From Glebionis coronaria (Eukaryota; Streptophyta; Magnoliopsida; Asterales; Asteraceae): a stretch of 64,000 bases of DNA. Where the stretch lies: positions 82,914,196 through 82,978,195 of the forward strand of contig CM046878.1 in the NCBI GenBank assembly GCA_025667525.1. Reading direction: 5' to 3'. Below, piece after piece: positions 12,164-22,538 of the stretch. The translations under genes and the position numbers were made by a program. Numbering within the stretch: position 1 is the stretch's first letter; every line of letters begins with the position of its first letter. Under the pieces are notes generated by a model, which saw only the letters and a list, made by a program, of their open reading frames with translations, was not told where the DNA came from and made no database searches.

Positions 12164-12733
12164 TGATGACGTATAGTCCCCAACCGGGTCATGAGCCCGG
12201 CTCACGGGTACTACCCGTATCCGGCCCATCACAGATGGGTGGATAAATGTCATTCAGGCTTATGGGTTTGAGCGAACAGTACCCGCACATGTGTGCGGCC
12301 CACGGCCCAAGGCGGCCGACATAAGATTAGACAGAATAATATTCTGTCTAGGAATATCTTTATCCCAATAGGAGAAGATATTCACTACCAGAATTAGAAG
12401 ATAACAATCATTCTAATTCTGGTGCTTATCTCTTCCTTGGGGCCGACGCATCAGTAGAGGCCCACTAGGGTTTCACTGCCTATAAAAGGAACCCCCAAGG
12501 TTCCACAAAGGTATTACGACTTATACTCTAAACTCACATAAACCTTAAACCGATTACTTACTCTCACGCCGGAGTCTAATCGTGGGAAACACTCCCACGA
12601 TAAGCCTAACGCGTGTTGTTTAGTGTGTAGGATCCCAACCAGACGATTCACTTGGTGCAGGAGCCGGAGCCCAGCCAACCCGAATTAAGCCTAATTCGGG
12701 TCTAGCAAGGATCAACCAACTTTTGCATCAACA
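12164..12733 (+). repeat. Tat 5' LTR (570 bp)
   Basis: Starts TGATGACG and ends CATCAACA, matching the copy at 22539-23108 at all but three positions. A TATA box lies at 12481-12488 (TATAAAAG), 317 bp into the LTR, with the same offset in the 3' copy. Confidence 0.95.
12481..12488 (+). promoter_or_regulatory. TATA box of the Tat LTR
   Basis: TATAAAAG preceded by CACTGCC; the identical site in the 3' LTR is at 22856-22863. It should drive genomic RNA synthesis of the element. Confidence 0.7.
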
Positions 12734-12736
12734 AGT

Positions 12737-12753
12737 TGGCGCCATCCGTGGGA
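12737..12753 (+). other. primer binding site
   Basis: TGGCGCCATCCGTGGGA begins 3 bp after the LTR. A TGGCGCC start is typical of Tat and Athila primer sites; which tRNA pairs here was not determined. Confidence 0.75.
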
Positions 12754-12796
12754 CCCATAACACTAAGCTAGAACAAAACCTCATCTCGAATCTCCG

Positions 12797-15700
12797 ATGA
12801 CGAAGGGGCATCCGCCAACTAACCCCAGGAATGTGAATCCTGGGAATCGGAAGTCCCAAGGGGAAGGGATTCTCATCCCCAACCAATCACCTAACCGCCC
12901 CGCAGGCGGGCTGGGTAACCGTAGCGGTTTTCAACCCGCGGGGGTGACGAGCACGATCTCGGTGACACCCCCGCCTACTTCAACCCTGGACAACCCTGAT
13001 CCAGGGAGTGCGCCAGACCCTCCTAACAAGGAACCGCGCAGACCCTCGACGGAGGAAGAAGTGGAAGCCCTACCACTCAGTGAGGAGGATCTTACTCGAG
13101 TTCTCACTCAGAACTTCGAAAGGATCGTCCCAGGGATCGCATCAAGATTGAGTCTGGGGAGGAACCTCCAAGCCAGACTCAACTTTGGTGACAGTGGACC
13201 AACCACCCCCTCCCAAAACCGGAGAAAAAGGAGAACTCGGCCTCAGGAGCAGGGAACCTTTGAGGAAAACCCTCAACCCCGGAATGTGTTTGAGCGCATA
13301 GGAGATCGCCTTATACAGGAATTAACGCAGTCTCAAGAAGGAGAAAGGTCGGATGGCTCACCCGAGCGGCCAGATCGAGAGCTGACCAGAACCACACACC
13401 GCCCAAGTGTGTGGGATAGAATGAACACTGGGAGAAAGGCTCCTGGTTCGTCTCAAAAAAGTGGTCCCTATTCAAAAGGCGGGGCACCACCACCGTCCCC
13501 AGATCCGTCCGGGGAGGACTCAGATGACCATCCGCCTAAGCGCCGCCGGCCTAGGCGCACGCCTCCACCACCCAACAATGAGGAGTATTATGGTGGCCCT
13601 TACTATCGGGATACGGAAGCAGAGGACCTCTCGCGTCCATGGTGTGAACCATGGGATGACCCTAGGCTCACACGGCCGTGGGCGGATCCCAGGGAAGACC
13701 CGTTCACCCTCCGCATACGGAACTATTCTGAGGACACCAAACGTCGCATGTCGGCATGTATCAAGACTTATGATGGGTCCGGTGATCCTGTGGATCACCT
13801 CAAAATATTTGATACGCAGGCCAAAATTGAGCGATGGCCCATGCCCATATGGTGCCAAATGTTCAATTCGACCTTGATTGGAAACGCCCGTGACTGGTTC
13901 GAGGCACTCCCCCCACGGAGCATTGATAGTTTCACGGAACTACGCACTGCGTTTGAGAACATTTATACTCAAAGGAAGAAGTATAATAGGGATCCGGTCT
14001 CATTGGCAACTGTCAAGCAACGGCCGGGGGAGTCCACAGAAGCCTTCACTGAGCGCTTCAATGATGAGTGCACACGCACAAGAACCATGCCAGAACTCCT
14101 GAAAATCTCTGACTACATGCACGCCATAACAGACAGAGAACTGATCAGGCGTCTCAACGACAAACGTCCAGAGAGATATGATGACCTCATGGAAAGGGTC
14201 AGAAATTTCATAGAGGGAGAAACAGCTGTCGCCGCGGCCTACCCATCCCGAGGAAGTGGGTACCGGTCAAATGACCAGTCCCGGAGGCAGTCGGGCGGTC
14301 AAGGTAACCAGAACAATAACAAGGGCTCGGACTATAAGAGCCAAAGCAAAGGCGGACGGTCGGATGACAAGTTCACTCCCCTAAAGATGTCCTACCGGGA
14401 GATCTTGTTGACTGAAGGGGCAAACTTTCCAAGGCCTCCTCCAATGACCACTCCCCTGGAGCGTCGGCAAGGAAGTCGCTTCTGCGAGTTCCATAATGAC
14501 AAAGGACACGGCACGGAGGAGTGTATCCAGCTCAAGAAGCATATCGAGTCGCTAATCAAATCAGGCAAACTCAAGCACCTAGTTAAGGATTGGAAGGACG
14601 GAAAAGACAACAACAAGAAGTATGATAAGAAGGATTCCCAAAAGGACAAGCCTTCTACCATATACATGATCCAATCCAGGCAGCGCCGCACGAGACAGAA
14701 AATTGGCCAAAAATTTTCACGCGGCAGGGAAATCTCATTCCCTCCCATCACAGCAAGCGATGTGATTGATGCGCCTCTCACTATTGAGATAAGCATTGGA
14801 ACACACAATGTTCGTCGCATGTATGTGGATGGAGGATCGTCAGCAGAGGTACTGTATGAACACTGCTTTGTGCAGTTATGCCCAGAAATAAGAAGCCAAT
14901 TAGTACCGGCCACGTCGCCGCTTACTGGCTTTAGTGGAGACACTATCTGGCCGATAGGGCAATTGCGTTTGCTTGTCACCATTGGGAATGAGGAACATTC
15001 CACTACGACGTGGATGAACTTCATGGTGATACGTTCACACTCTCCCTATAATGGAATCATAGGCAGACCAGGCATTTTGGCTATCCGGGCAGTACCCTCT
15101 ACGGCACACGGAATGATCAAATTCCCCGTTGAGGGGGGAATCGTTACTATTTACAACACAGTCGTACCAACATCCGAGTGTCACACCGTGACAACACCGG
15201 CTCCACCTGTCCCACCCAAGGATGGGGCACCACCACCCAATTGGAAGGTGGCCATTCACCCTGACTATCCGGAACAGGAGGTATCCATAGGAGGGGCGCT
15301 CTCGGATAGCGGTAAAAGGGCCATGTGCTCTTTTTTAAGTGCAAACCTGGACATATTCGCATGGGAGCCAAAACATATGACGGGTGTGCCACGTGCGATA
15401 GCAGAGCATAAGCTCCAGATCCGCCAAGGGTACCAACCCATCAAGAAAAAGAAGCGCGGCCAGGCGCCCGAGCGCAGCCAAGTGATACTGGAGGAAGTGC
15501 GTAAGCTAGTGGACGCAGGCATCATGCGCGAGGTATACTACCACGAGTGGTTATTTAATCCGGTCATGGTCAAGAAACATGACGGAAGTTGGCGCATGTG
15601 TGTGGATTTCACGGATCTGAACAAGGCCTGCCCACAGGACTGTTACCCGTTACCAGAAATCGACTGGAAGGTGGAGTCCTTGTGTGGATATCCTTTCAAA

Positions 15701-16396
15701 TGCTTCTTGGATGCATATAAAGGGTATCACCAAATCCAGATGGCGGAGGAAGATGCAGAAAAAACGGCGTTCCACATGAGGCAGGGCGTATATTGCTATA
15801 CGAAAATGCCGTTTGGATTGAAGAACGTCGGCGCTACGTATCAGCGGTTGGTGGATAAAGCTTTCGAATCACAAATAGGACGCAACTTGGAAGTATATGT
15901 TGATGACTTGGTGATAAAAAGCCACACGGAGGAGGCACTTCTCCGGGATGTCCAGGAGACATTCGACACGCTGAGAAGGATTAACATGAAGTTAAATCCA
16001 AAGAAATGTACGTTTGGTGCAACAGAAGGAATGTTCCTGGGATATTTGATTGACCCAAATGGCATCAAGCCTTGTCCAGAGAAGACGGACGCAGTGATAC
16101 GACTACCGTCCCCGCAGACACTGAAGGAGGTGCAGTCCCTGAATGGGAAGTTAGCCGGGCTGAATAGATTCCTGTCTAAATCCGCAGAGAAGTCATTACC
16201 CCTATTTAAGACACTCAAGAAGTGTATTAGAAAGGGAGACTTCCGTTGGACGAAGGAAGCTGAGGAAGCTTTCGGCCAACTCAAGCAACATCTCGCATCT
16301 CTCCCTATGCTAGTAGCTCCCCGGCCAAAGGAGGAACTCGTTATGTATCTCTCAGCTACTCATGGCGCAATAAGCGCGGGTACTTATGACGGATAG
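12797..16396 (+). CDS. Tat gag-protease-reverse transcriptase polyprotein (1,199 aa)
   Basis: The ATG follows the primer site by about 45 bp. A charged, proline-rich N-terminus (to about 300) leads into a Gag core near residues 340-430 (NARDWFEALP). A CEFHNDKGHGTEEC zinc-knuckle-like motif lies near 563, the usual Tat form. The protease shows YVDGGSSAEVL near 677. RT runs from about 928 (DGSWRMCVDFTDLNK) to YVDD near 1034. The frame ends early at 16394-16396: a one-base gain in a G run near 16378-16381 shifts the reading frame, and the rest of pol continues in the ORF starting at 16386. This overlap looks like damage rather than programmed frameshifting, because related pols are continuous here and no slippery heptamer is visible. 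Confidence 0.92.
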   Translation: MTKGHPPTNPRNVNPGNRKSQGEGILIPNQSPNRPAGGLGNRSGFQPAGVTSTISVTPPPTSTLDNPDPGSAPDPPNKEPRRPSTEEEVEALPLSEEDLTRVLTQNFERIVPGIASRLSLGRNLQARLNFGDSGPTTPSQNRRKRRTRPQEQGTFEENPQPRNVFERIGDRLIQELTQSQEGERSDGSPERPDRELTRTTHRPSVWDRMNTGRKAPGSSQKSGPYSKGGAPPPSPDPSGEDSDDHPPKRRRPRRTPPPPNNEEYYGGPYYRDTEAEDLSRPWCEPWDDPRLTRPWADPREDPFTLRIRNYSEDTKRRMSACIKTYDGSGDPVDHLKIFDTQAKIERWPMPIWCQMFNSTLIGNARDWFEALPPRSIDSFTELRTAFENIYTQRKKYNRDPVSLATVKQRPGESTEAFTERFNDECTRTRTMPELLKISDYMHAITDRELIRRLNDKRPERYDDLMERVRNFIEGETAVAAAYPSRGSGYRSNDQSRRQSGGQGNQNNNKGSDYKSQSKGGRSDDKFTPLKMSYREILLTEGANFPRPPPMTTPLERRQGSRFCEFHNDKGHGTEECIQLKKHIESLIKSGKLKHLVKDWKDGKDNNKKYDKKDSQKDKPSTIYMIQSRQRRTRQKIGQKFSRGREISFPPITASDVIDAPLTIEISIGTHNVRRMYVDGGSSAEVLYEHCFVQLCPEIRSQLVPATSPLTGFSGDTIWPIGQLRLLVTIGNEEHSTTTWMNFMVIRSHSPYNGIIGRPGILAIRAVPSTAHGMIKFPVEGGIVTIYNTVVPTSECHTVTTPAPPVPPKDGAPPPNWKVAIHPDYPEQEVSIGGALSDSGKRAMCSFLSANLDIFAWEPKHMTGVPRAIAEHKLQIRQGYQPIKKKKRGQAPERSQVILEEVRKLVDAGIMREVYYHEWLFNPVMVKKHDGSWRMCVDFTDLNKACPQDCYPLPEIDWKVESLCGYPFKCFLDAYKGYHQIQMAEEDAEKTAFHMRQGVYCYTKMPFGLKNVGATYQRLVDKAFESQIGRNLEVYVDDLVIKSHTEEALLRDVQETFDTLRRINMKLNPKKCTFGATEGMFLGYLIDPNGIKPCPEKTDAVIRLPSPQTLKEVQSLNGKLAGLNRFLSKSAEKSLPLFKTLKKCIRKGDFRWTKEAEEAFGQLKQHLASLPMLVAPRPKEELVMYLSATHGAISAGTYDG

Positions 16397-18479
16397 AGAT
16401 ACAATACAGACTCCGGTCTATTTTATAAGTAGAACACTACAGGGGGCGGAGCTGAATTATTCCTCCATGGAAAAATTGGTGTTAGCACTAGTATTTGCCA
16501 CAAAGCGGTTGCGCCGGTACTTTCAGGCGCACCCAATTGTGGTAATCACGGATCAGCCAATCAAGCAGGTTATCTCTAGACCAGACGTGGCAGGGAGGCT
16601 GGAGAAATGGAGCATCCTATTGGGGGGGCACAATATATCTTACAGACCAAGGACGGCGGTTAAAGGCCAGATCTTGGCAGATTTCCTGATCGAGAAGCCG
16701 GATGAGGAAGAACCAGTCATTAAGCAAGACGAGATCCCAACAGAACCTTGGGTGCTATTCACGGACGGATCCTCATGTACAGACAGGTCCGGGGCAGGTC
16801 TCATCCTCACGAATCCAGAAGGAATGGAATTCACATACGCCCTCCGTTTTGAGTTCACGGCCACCAATAACGAAGCGGAATATGAAGCATTAATCGCGGG
16901 TTTAAAAATTGCCGCTAGAATGGGAGTCCGCAACCTTGAGGCCTACGTGGACTCACGGCTTGTCGCGAACCATATTCTAGGTGGGTATGTGGCTAAGGAG
17001 GACAACATGGTGAGGTACTTGGAAAAAGTCAAGTCGTTAATCGCGACTTTCAGTAAGTTTTCCATCAAGCAGGTGCCAAGGGGCGAGAACAAGAAAGCGG
17101 ACGCTCTTAGCAAGATCGCATCCACGAGCTTCGCCCACTTGTCTAAACAGGTTTTGGTGGAAATACTCAAGGAGAAATCTATCACGGAAGGGGAGATAGC
17201 CGCTATAGTTGAGGAGGAGGGACCCACGTGGATGACTCTAATCATCAACTATTTGACTAATGAAACCCTCCCAGACGAGGAAAAAGCAGCAAGGCGCATT
17301 AAAAGGAAGTCGCAGCATTTTGAACTTCGAGAAGGCATCCTTTACAAGCGCTCTTTCTTGCAGCCGTGGCTGCGGTGTGTTGGACCACGCCAGGCGGCCT
17401 ACGTCATCAGTGACATACATGAAGGGTTGTGCGGCATGCATGCAGGCCCACGATCCGTGGTAGCCCGAGCCTTACGAACAGGATACTATTGGCCCACCAT
17501 GCACAGAGACGCGCGCGACATGATTCGCAAGTGCAATGATTGCCAAGTGCATAGGCCAGTACCGCGGCACCCGCAGCAGGAGCTTACACCTATCACGTCC
17601 CCATGGCCATTTTACAAGTGGGGAATTGACATTGCAGGACCATTCCCTGTAGCTGCGGGGGGGGGGGGGGGGGGGGGGGGGGTTAAATTCTTGATTGTCG
17701 CAATGGATTACTTCACACGATGGATAGAAGCCAAGGCAGTCAAGTCTATCACAGGTAAGCAGGTCAAGAAGTTTGTGTGGGAACACATTGTGTGCCGTTT
17801 TGGTCTGCCAGGAGAAATCATCTCGAACAATGGCAAGCAGTTCACGGACAACCCATTCAAAGATTGGTGTGCATCATTGAACATCAAACGGCGCTTCGCG
17901 TCCGTTAAGCATCCACAAACGAACGGCCTTGTTGAACGAGCAAATAGGAGCTTGGGGAATGGAATCAAGGCGCGGCTGGATGAACGACAGGGCAAATGGG
18001 TCGACGAGTTGTCACACGTGCTATGGGCACATAGAACCATGATCAAAACAGCCAACGGAGATACTCCATTTGCATTGGCTTACGGCACTGAAGCCGTTAT
18101 ACCAGCAGAAATAGGGATGCCTACCATTCGCACGGCGGAGGTTAACGTTGTCACAAACGATGAACAACTGCGAATCAACCTGGATCTGTTGGAAGAGAAA
18201 AGGGAAATAGCAGCCATCAATGAGGCTAAGTCCAAGGCTAAGATGAAGGCTTATTATGACGCCAAGGTCAAGGGTGTTTCTTTTCGACCGGGAGACTACG
18301 TCTATCGTGCTAATGAAGCGAGTCGAGTGGAGAATACAGGAAAACTGGGCCCTAAATGGGAAGGACCGTATGAAGTCACTGAAACCTTGGGACGAGGCGC
18401 GTACAAGTTACGTGATATGGATGGCCGCGACCTAGAGCGCACATGGAACATCTCCAATCTCAAAAGGTGCTATCTTTGA
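16386..18479 (+). CDS. Tat pol, second part: RNase H, archaeal-type RNase H, integrase
   Basis: This continues pol after the frameshift; its ATG is internal and probably not a real start. Residues 1-105 complete the element's own RNase H. About 120-245 form a second RNase H (LFTDGSS near 124, NNEAEYEAL, ADALSK), diagnostic of Tat. The integrase zinc finger H...H...CNDCQ lies at about 341-392. The first catalytic Asp is in WGIDIAGPFP (about 413) and the Glu in LVERANR (about 516). The second catalytic position, in the IIS-NGKQF motif, is Asn (codon AAC at 17826-17828, residue 481) where the family has Asp. That change alone should abolish strand transfer. A 26-base G run (17657-17682) encodes a polyglycine insert just after the first Asp. 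Confidence 0.9.
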   Translation: MTDRDTIQTPVYFISRTLQGAELNYSSMEKLVLALVFATKRLRRYFQAHPIVVITDQPIKQVISRPDVAGRLEKWSILLGGHNISYRPRTAVKGQILADFLIEKPDEEEPVIKQDEIPTEPWVLFTDGSSCTDRSGAGLILTNPEGMEFTYALRFEFTATNNEAEYEALIAGLKIAARMGVRNLEAYVDSRLVANHILGGYVAKEDNMVRYLEKVKSLIATFSKFSIKQVPRGENKKADALSKIASTSFAHLSKQVLVEILKEKSITEGEIAAIVEEEGPTWMTLIINYLTNETLPDEEKAARRIKRKSQHFELREGILYKRSFLQPWLRCVGPRQAAYVISDIHEGLCGMHAGPRSVVARALRTGYYWPTMHRDARDMIRKCNDCQVHRPVPRHPQQELTPITSPWPFYKWGIDIAGPFPVAAGGGGGGGGVKFLIVAMDYFTRWIEAKAVKSITGKQVKKFVWEHIVCRFGLPGEIISNNGKQFTDNPFKDWCASLNIKRRFASVKHPQTNGLVERANRSLGNGIKARLDERQGKWVDELSHVLWAHRTMIKTANGDTPFALAYGTEAVIPAEIGMPTIRTAEVNVVTNDEQLRINLDLLEEKREIAAINEAKSKAKMKAYYDAKVKGVSFRPGDYVYRANEASRVENTGKLGPKWEGPYEVTETLGRGAYKLRDMDGRDLERTWNISNLKRCYL
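17657..17682 (+). repeat. 26-base G homopolymer in integrase
   Basis: An uninterrupted run of 26 G bases within the integrase core. Relatives have only a short linker at this point, so about six extra glycine codons are present. Such runs expand by slippage and are also prone to sequencing or assembly error. Confidence 0.9.
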
Positions 18480-19204
18480 AAGCTACGGCTTCCGCATGGG
18501 TACTTCGTTATAGGCGGTCTTAATAAAGAACCATGCGGGTTATTTGTTTTGTTTGTTTTTCTTATGTTTGTTTAAGTTTCCCTTCTTGTTTTTTAGGACT
18601 TGTCATCATTATTCAAACAAAAGTGTAAACGTTCTAATAAAATGCCGTGGTGCCTAGCTAGCTCCACGGCCTGTTTCGTGCAAATCATTTTCCTTTCTTT
18701 GTTAGATTCTTTGTTAGCCGTATGAATTTTACTTGTATTATAATATGCCATGTTTCATTCGTATGCATTCTCTCAAATTACCGTACATGTACTATACGCC
18801 CCCAGGTGGGGTAAGAGGATTAAGTGAACCTACTAATTCAACTTGCCGCGTAAGAGGGATGCAACCCCAGCCGTACGGATCATGTATCCTTACTAGACAC
18901 CTTACTCACAAGACGTTGGGGTAAGTTTTTTGTGTACCGTATCCACACGGTACTCTGCATAGTAAAGACGCACGTCGCATGTCTAGTAAATTATAGACTT
19001 GTATGTATTTTTTCTTTATGTGTAAGACGTGATACGTCACGCGGCATTAGAATACAATGAAATACACAAGTTTCAAAATTAACAATAAACAAAATGACCG
19101 TGGTTGTCACGGACTTATAAAATAAAAGGACAAGTTATTACATATATGTCTTAGCCGTGTACATACACGGACGAATATAGTCACAAATTTTTACAACATA
19201 TCAG
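18480..19204 (+). other. non-coding spacer between pol and the antisense gene
   Basis: About 725 bp without a supportable ORF, between the + strand pol stop and the - strand gene end. It should contain the 3' end of the antisense transcript; no clear poly(A) signal was chosen. Confidence 0.5.
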
Positions 19205-21924
19205 TTACAAGGGGGGAAGGAATTCTTCTAGATCCTTCTTCCCTTCCTCAATTAAAGCACGAAGGGCCTCCCCGCGAGCATCTTTCCCGTCCTGAACTTT
19301 GACTGCAAGAGCGTCTAAGGCTTCACAAAGTGGCTTCTCACCTGACATGGCTTTGGATACGAAATCATAGGTAGCCAGCGTCAAGGGAAGTGGATCAGCA
19401 CTCAGCCGGGACATTATTGCTTCATTGGGAGCATCTTTCATGGCTTCAAGCTCGTCAAGGAGGGGGTGTTGAAGGTCTGCCAAGGCATCCATGGACGTTG
19501 TCATCTTACCCGCTGCGGAGGGGTTGTGATACGGATGATGTGTGATATCCTCATTCTTTGCGATCATCTCCGCAGCTTGGACCATGCCTTCATGCCTACC
19601 GCGGTCGATCCCATCAGATACAACCCCAGCAAAGGCCTGCAATAGATGTGGAGCGTTAAGGGCCCCACTTACGGCAAGCCGCAGTCCTTGCCCGATAATC
19701 CACCTACGACCGGCTGTCGCGGTCAGTAGGGGGGGCATACTCTTTCCGCACAGCTGACAACCACCTTGCTCAACTCTTCATCCGCTAAGGCAACTTGATT
19801 TTCAAGACTGGTTTGAGCCTGCGTCAATTCCTCCTTCAGTGAGTCACGCTCTTGGGCAATGCTGAACGATTGAGCGGTCACCGCCTTAGTAGCAGCCTCG
19901 GCCGCAGACATCTGCGTATGAAATTTGGAGTTACTACACGAATATATATTTGGGCTACATGCATACAAGGAGTAGGAATATATGAACAACATGTTTGAAA
20001 GTTTACCTTCTCGTTTGATGCGGCTACAAGGGCCTCCAACTCAGCGATACGCTTCTCTCTTGTATCGGCATGAAGCGCCTGCTCCTTCACCGTTGCCTCG
20101 GCAGTCAATAACGCCGCTTGCAAGGATGTGATGGTCTTCTCGTTCTTTACGACCAATGCCTCACGTCGGGCTATCCTTTTGTCGGCACGGCTCACATTGG
20201 TGAGGGACTTGATCAGTCGGCGTCTCAACGCGGCACCCACCGTCACCTGATGTGCGGATGACACATCAAACTGTTCAATCAGGGCCTCATGGTCTAGTTC
20301 ATCTAAATCCTGTGCGAGGGCAGGCGGGGTGATGTGTTCGATGAATTCCGAACACTCTGATTCGGCCTCCAGCCGTGTCAAGCTTGATAGGTTCCATGCT
20401 AAACGCAAGCTCTCTTCTGGCCCCTCGGGGCACGGTTCTTTGGCACGTGCGGTGATGGGTGAAGGGGGATTGTTAGTAGCCGCGGGGGATGGATTTCTCC
20501 CCACTTCTTCTCCTTGAACTGCGGCTGCTGGATTCACCCTGTCGTTCAAAAAAAAAAATTTATTAGTCTACATATATCATACGAAGATACAAATCATAAA
20601 TCATGAGGGGTACTTACGAGGTGCCAATAGCAGGGTCTGGGCCGGTAGGAGCTACGGCGCTCACAGGGGCGACTCGCAGCACTGGCCCTTCCATGGTCGG
20701 GGTGGGGTCGGCTTGACCAGTCATGGTGCTGCCTCCTTCTTGATACTGAGGATGGTCTTTCCGCAACTTCTTGGGAGGAGCATTTGCAACTCCGGCATCT
20801 TCCCCAGTCTTCTTCGCCACACGCCTGGTTGTTTTTCTCTTTTTTGAAGTAAGTGTGGTGGATCCGGAAGCTTGTGTAGTGTCTTCATTAGGATCGCGCT
20901 CCTCCTCCTGGTTGGTGGGGCCTCCCTCCAGCAAAGGGTCGTCGCCATCTTCGTTGTGAAAGTCCAATGGGGACTTCTCGATAACAGGTTCTTCTTCGTC
21001 CGACCTGGGTTCGGTTGTCTCCTCCAGCGGAATCGTACGGTCGGCTAAAGCTTCTAGCAAAGGGAGCTCATTCGGCTTTAATGGCCGGAATCCTTCCGCC
21101 ACCTTCATGGGGTCGCCTTGACGAAGTAATCCGTGGAGGTTCATCTCTGCAAATGATTGTAGAAGTATACGGGTTAGTAACATTTTACACATATGTGATA
21201 GATCAAATTTACAAGATATATGTGACCTACCCTCGCCCTGTTCCGTTAAGAAGCACGGATACAAGTCATCCCTCCCAAAGTAACGGCGGCTTATCCCTAC
21301 TAAGCACAGAAAGTGCTCCGGCAACCCTCTATGAAATTCCGTGCGATGGGTATCTAGTATTTTCAGGTCCCGGCTACTATAATCTTTGGATTTGGGCGGA
21401 TAGTCTTTTGGGGCTTTGGTTTTAAGTACGAAGGGGGTGGGGAATACTTTCTCATCCACAAAGAAGTAATGGTCGTACCAATTCTTCAGGGAGTCAAGGG
21501 GTTTCCTATATGTCATCGGGGCATTCCCGGGTCGTTTCTTGAACGACAACCACCCGTTCACCAATTGGGGGAAGTAGAAAGCCCTAAAAAGGTTCACGGT
21601 GGGGGTTACCCTGCAGGTATGGCATGTAATCTCAAACTAATTGATTTTACACGCCCCTATACAGTGGAGCTGGGTGATATGAAAGTCATAATACAAAAGA
21701 AGGTCTACTAAGAACTTAGATAACGGAATACGGTAGTTGGCTGAGTCAAACAGGCGTGTGTATATGCCTATTTTCCCCGCCGGTGCATCCGTAATAGCTT
21801 CACCATCACCCGGAAAGGTGGGGTGTACGCTTTCGGGCACATAATACTTCGACAGGAAGTCGAGGTATTTCTCCCCTGACATCACATTCAGGACGTCCGT
21901 GATGAGGGGGTTATCCTTGACCAT
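19205..21924 (-). pseudogene. antisense gene of the Tat element, 'putative gypsy type transposon' (Transposase_28-like) family
   Basis: On the strand opposite to pol, four exons can be drawn with GT-AG introns: 21924-21231, 21146-20618, 20538-20007 and 19911-19205 (introns 84, 79 and 95 bp, all keeping frame). Exon 1 encodes a domain I recognise by eye as the family Pfam calls putative gypsy type transposon (PF04195): PAGKIGIYTRLFD, IPLSKFLVDLLLYY, FRAFYFPQLVNGWLSF, LDSLKNWYDHYFFVD. The middle is acidic and basic low complexity, and exons 3-4 carry heptad-like coiled-coil stretches. Two breaks are visible: an in-frame TAG at 21639-21637 and a one-base frameshift in a C7 tract (about 19731-19737). 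Tat relatives such as Grande and Retand are known to carry antisense ORFs here. The protein's role is unknown. Confidence 0.8.
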
Positions 21925-22078
21925 ATTTTATGAAAAGGTTTTTAAAGGCGTGGTAATCTAACCTGCGGTGATGGATATCCGTGGAAAAGAAGGCAAAATT
22001 TTTTGGAGAGAAAAGCTTGAAGTTAACAATGGCGGAAGAATGAGTGAGTTGTGTGTGTAACATACACGCATACTTACT

Positions 22079-22086
22079 CTTATATA
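22079..22086 (-). promoter_or_regulatory. TATA box of the antisense gene
   Basis: On the - strand, CCCTATATAAGAG lies about 155 bp upstream of the antisense ATG (21924), followed by a leader rich in CA and CT. This is a plausible Pol II core promoter independent of the LTRs. Confidence 0.55.
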
Positions 22087-22126
22087 GGGTTGCCTCGGTT
22101 TCCGAGGTGCCGTAGATCTTTGACAC

Positions 22127-22538
22127 GTGTCAATCACATACCCTATCCAATGGATAGGGTTTCTGACATTTCTGTAACGTCAGTGGGGGACCCACGGGTC
22201 ACTTCTTAAACAGTTTCGCGTGGCTCAAGGGTGGTCAGTAATCATGCACTTTTTGCAGACATGCGACTGGATTATTGAATATCATTAATGCGACTGGATT
22301 CTTGTCGGGTTATGCGGCTCTTACGTAAGACCGTATTTAATGTTGCATTTAATTTGTCTCGGCTCTTACATGCGGCTGAGGTAGTATTCACTAAAGTATA
22401 TTCCTATGATCGGTTGCCACGTGCGGCCGAGAGCAAATTTTCCAATATCATTTCCTAGGTCTTTCTTGGTATGTCCGGAGAGCATCTTGATAGTCTAGAG
22501 GTTACGCCTACGGCTGTAACAACTAGACTGGGGGGACA
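22127..22538 (+). other. Tat 3' tail and polypurine tract
   Basis: About 400 bp of non-coding sequence with recurring TGCGGC(T/C) words, ending in the polypurine tract ACTGGGGGGACA (about 22527-22538) immediately before the 3' LTR. Confidence 0.65.

Noticed and set aside
14392..15024. 210-codon ORF on the - strand inside Tat gag-pol
   Set aside because: Lies entirely opposite the zinc knuckle and protease region of a well-supported polyprotein; composition is that of a shadow frame.
16378..16396. programmed frameshift between the two Tat pol ORFs
   Set aside because: The break is in the middle of RNase H rather than between gag and pol, no slippery heptamer is present, and one extra G explains it.
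20721..20948. 75-codon ORF overlapping the antisense gene in another frame
   Set aside because: Alternative frame of the low-complexity exon 2; the main frame carries the domain and splice phases.
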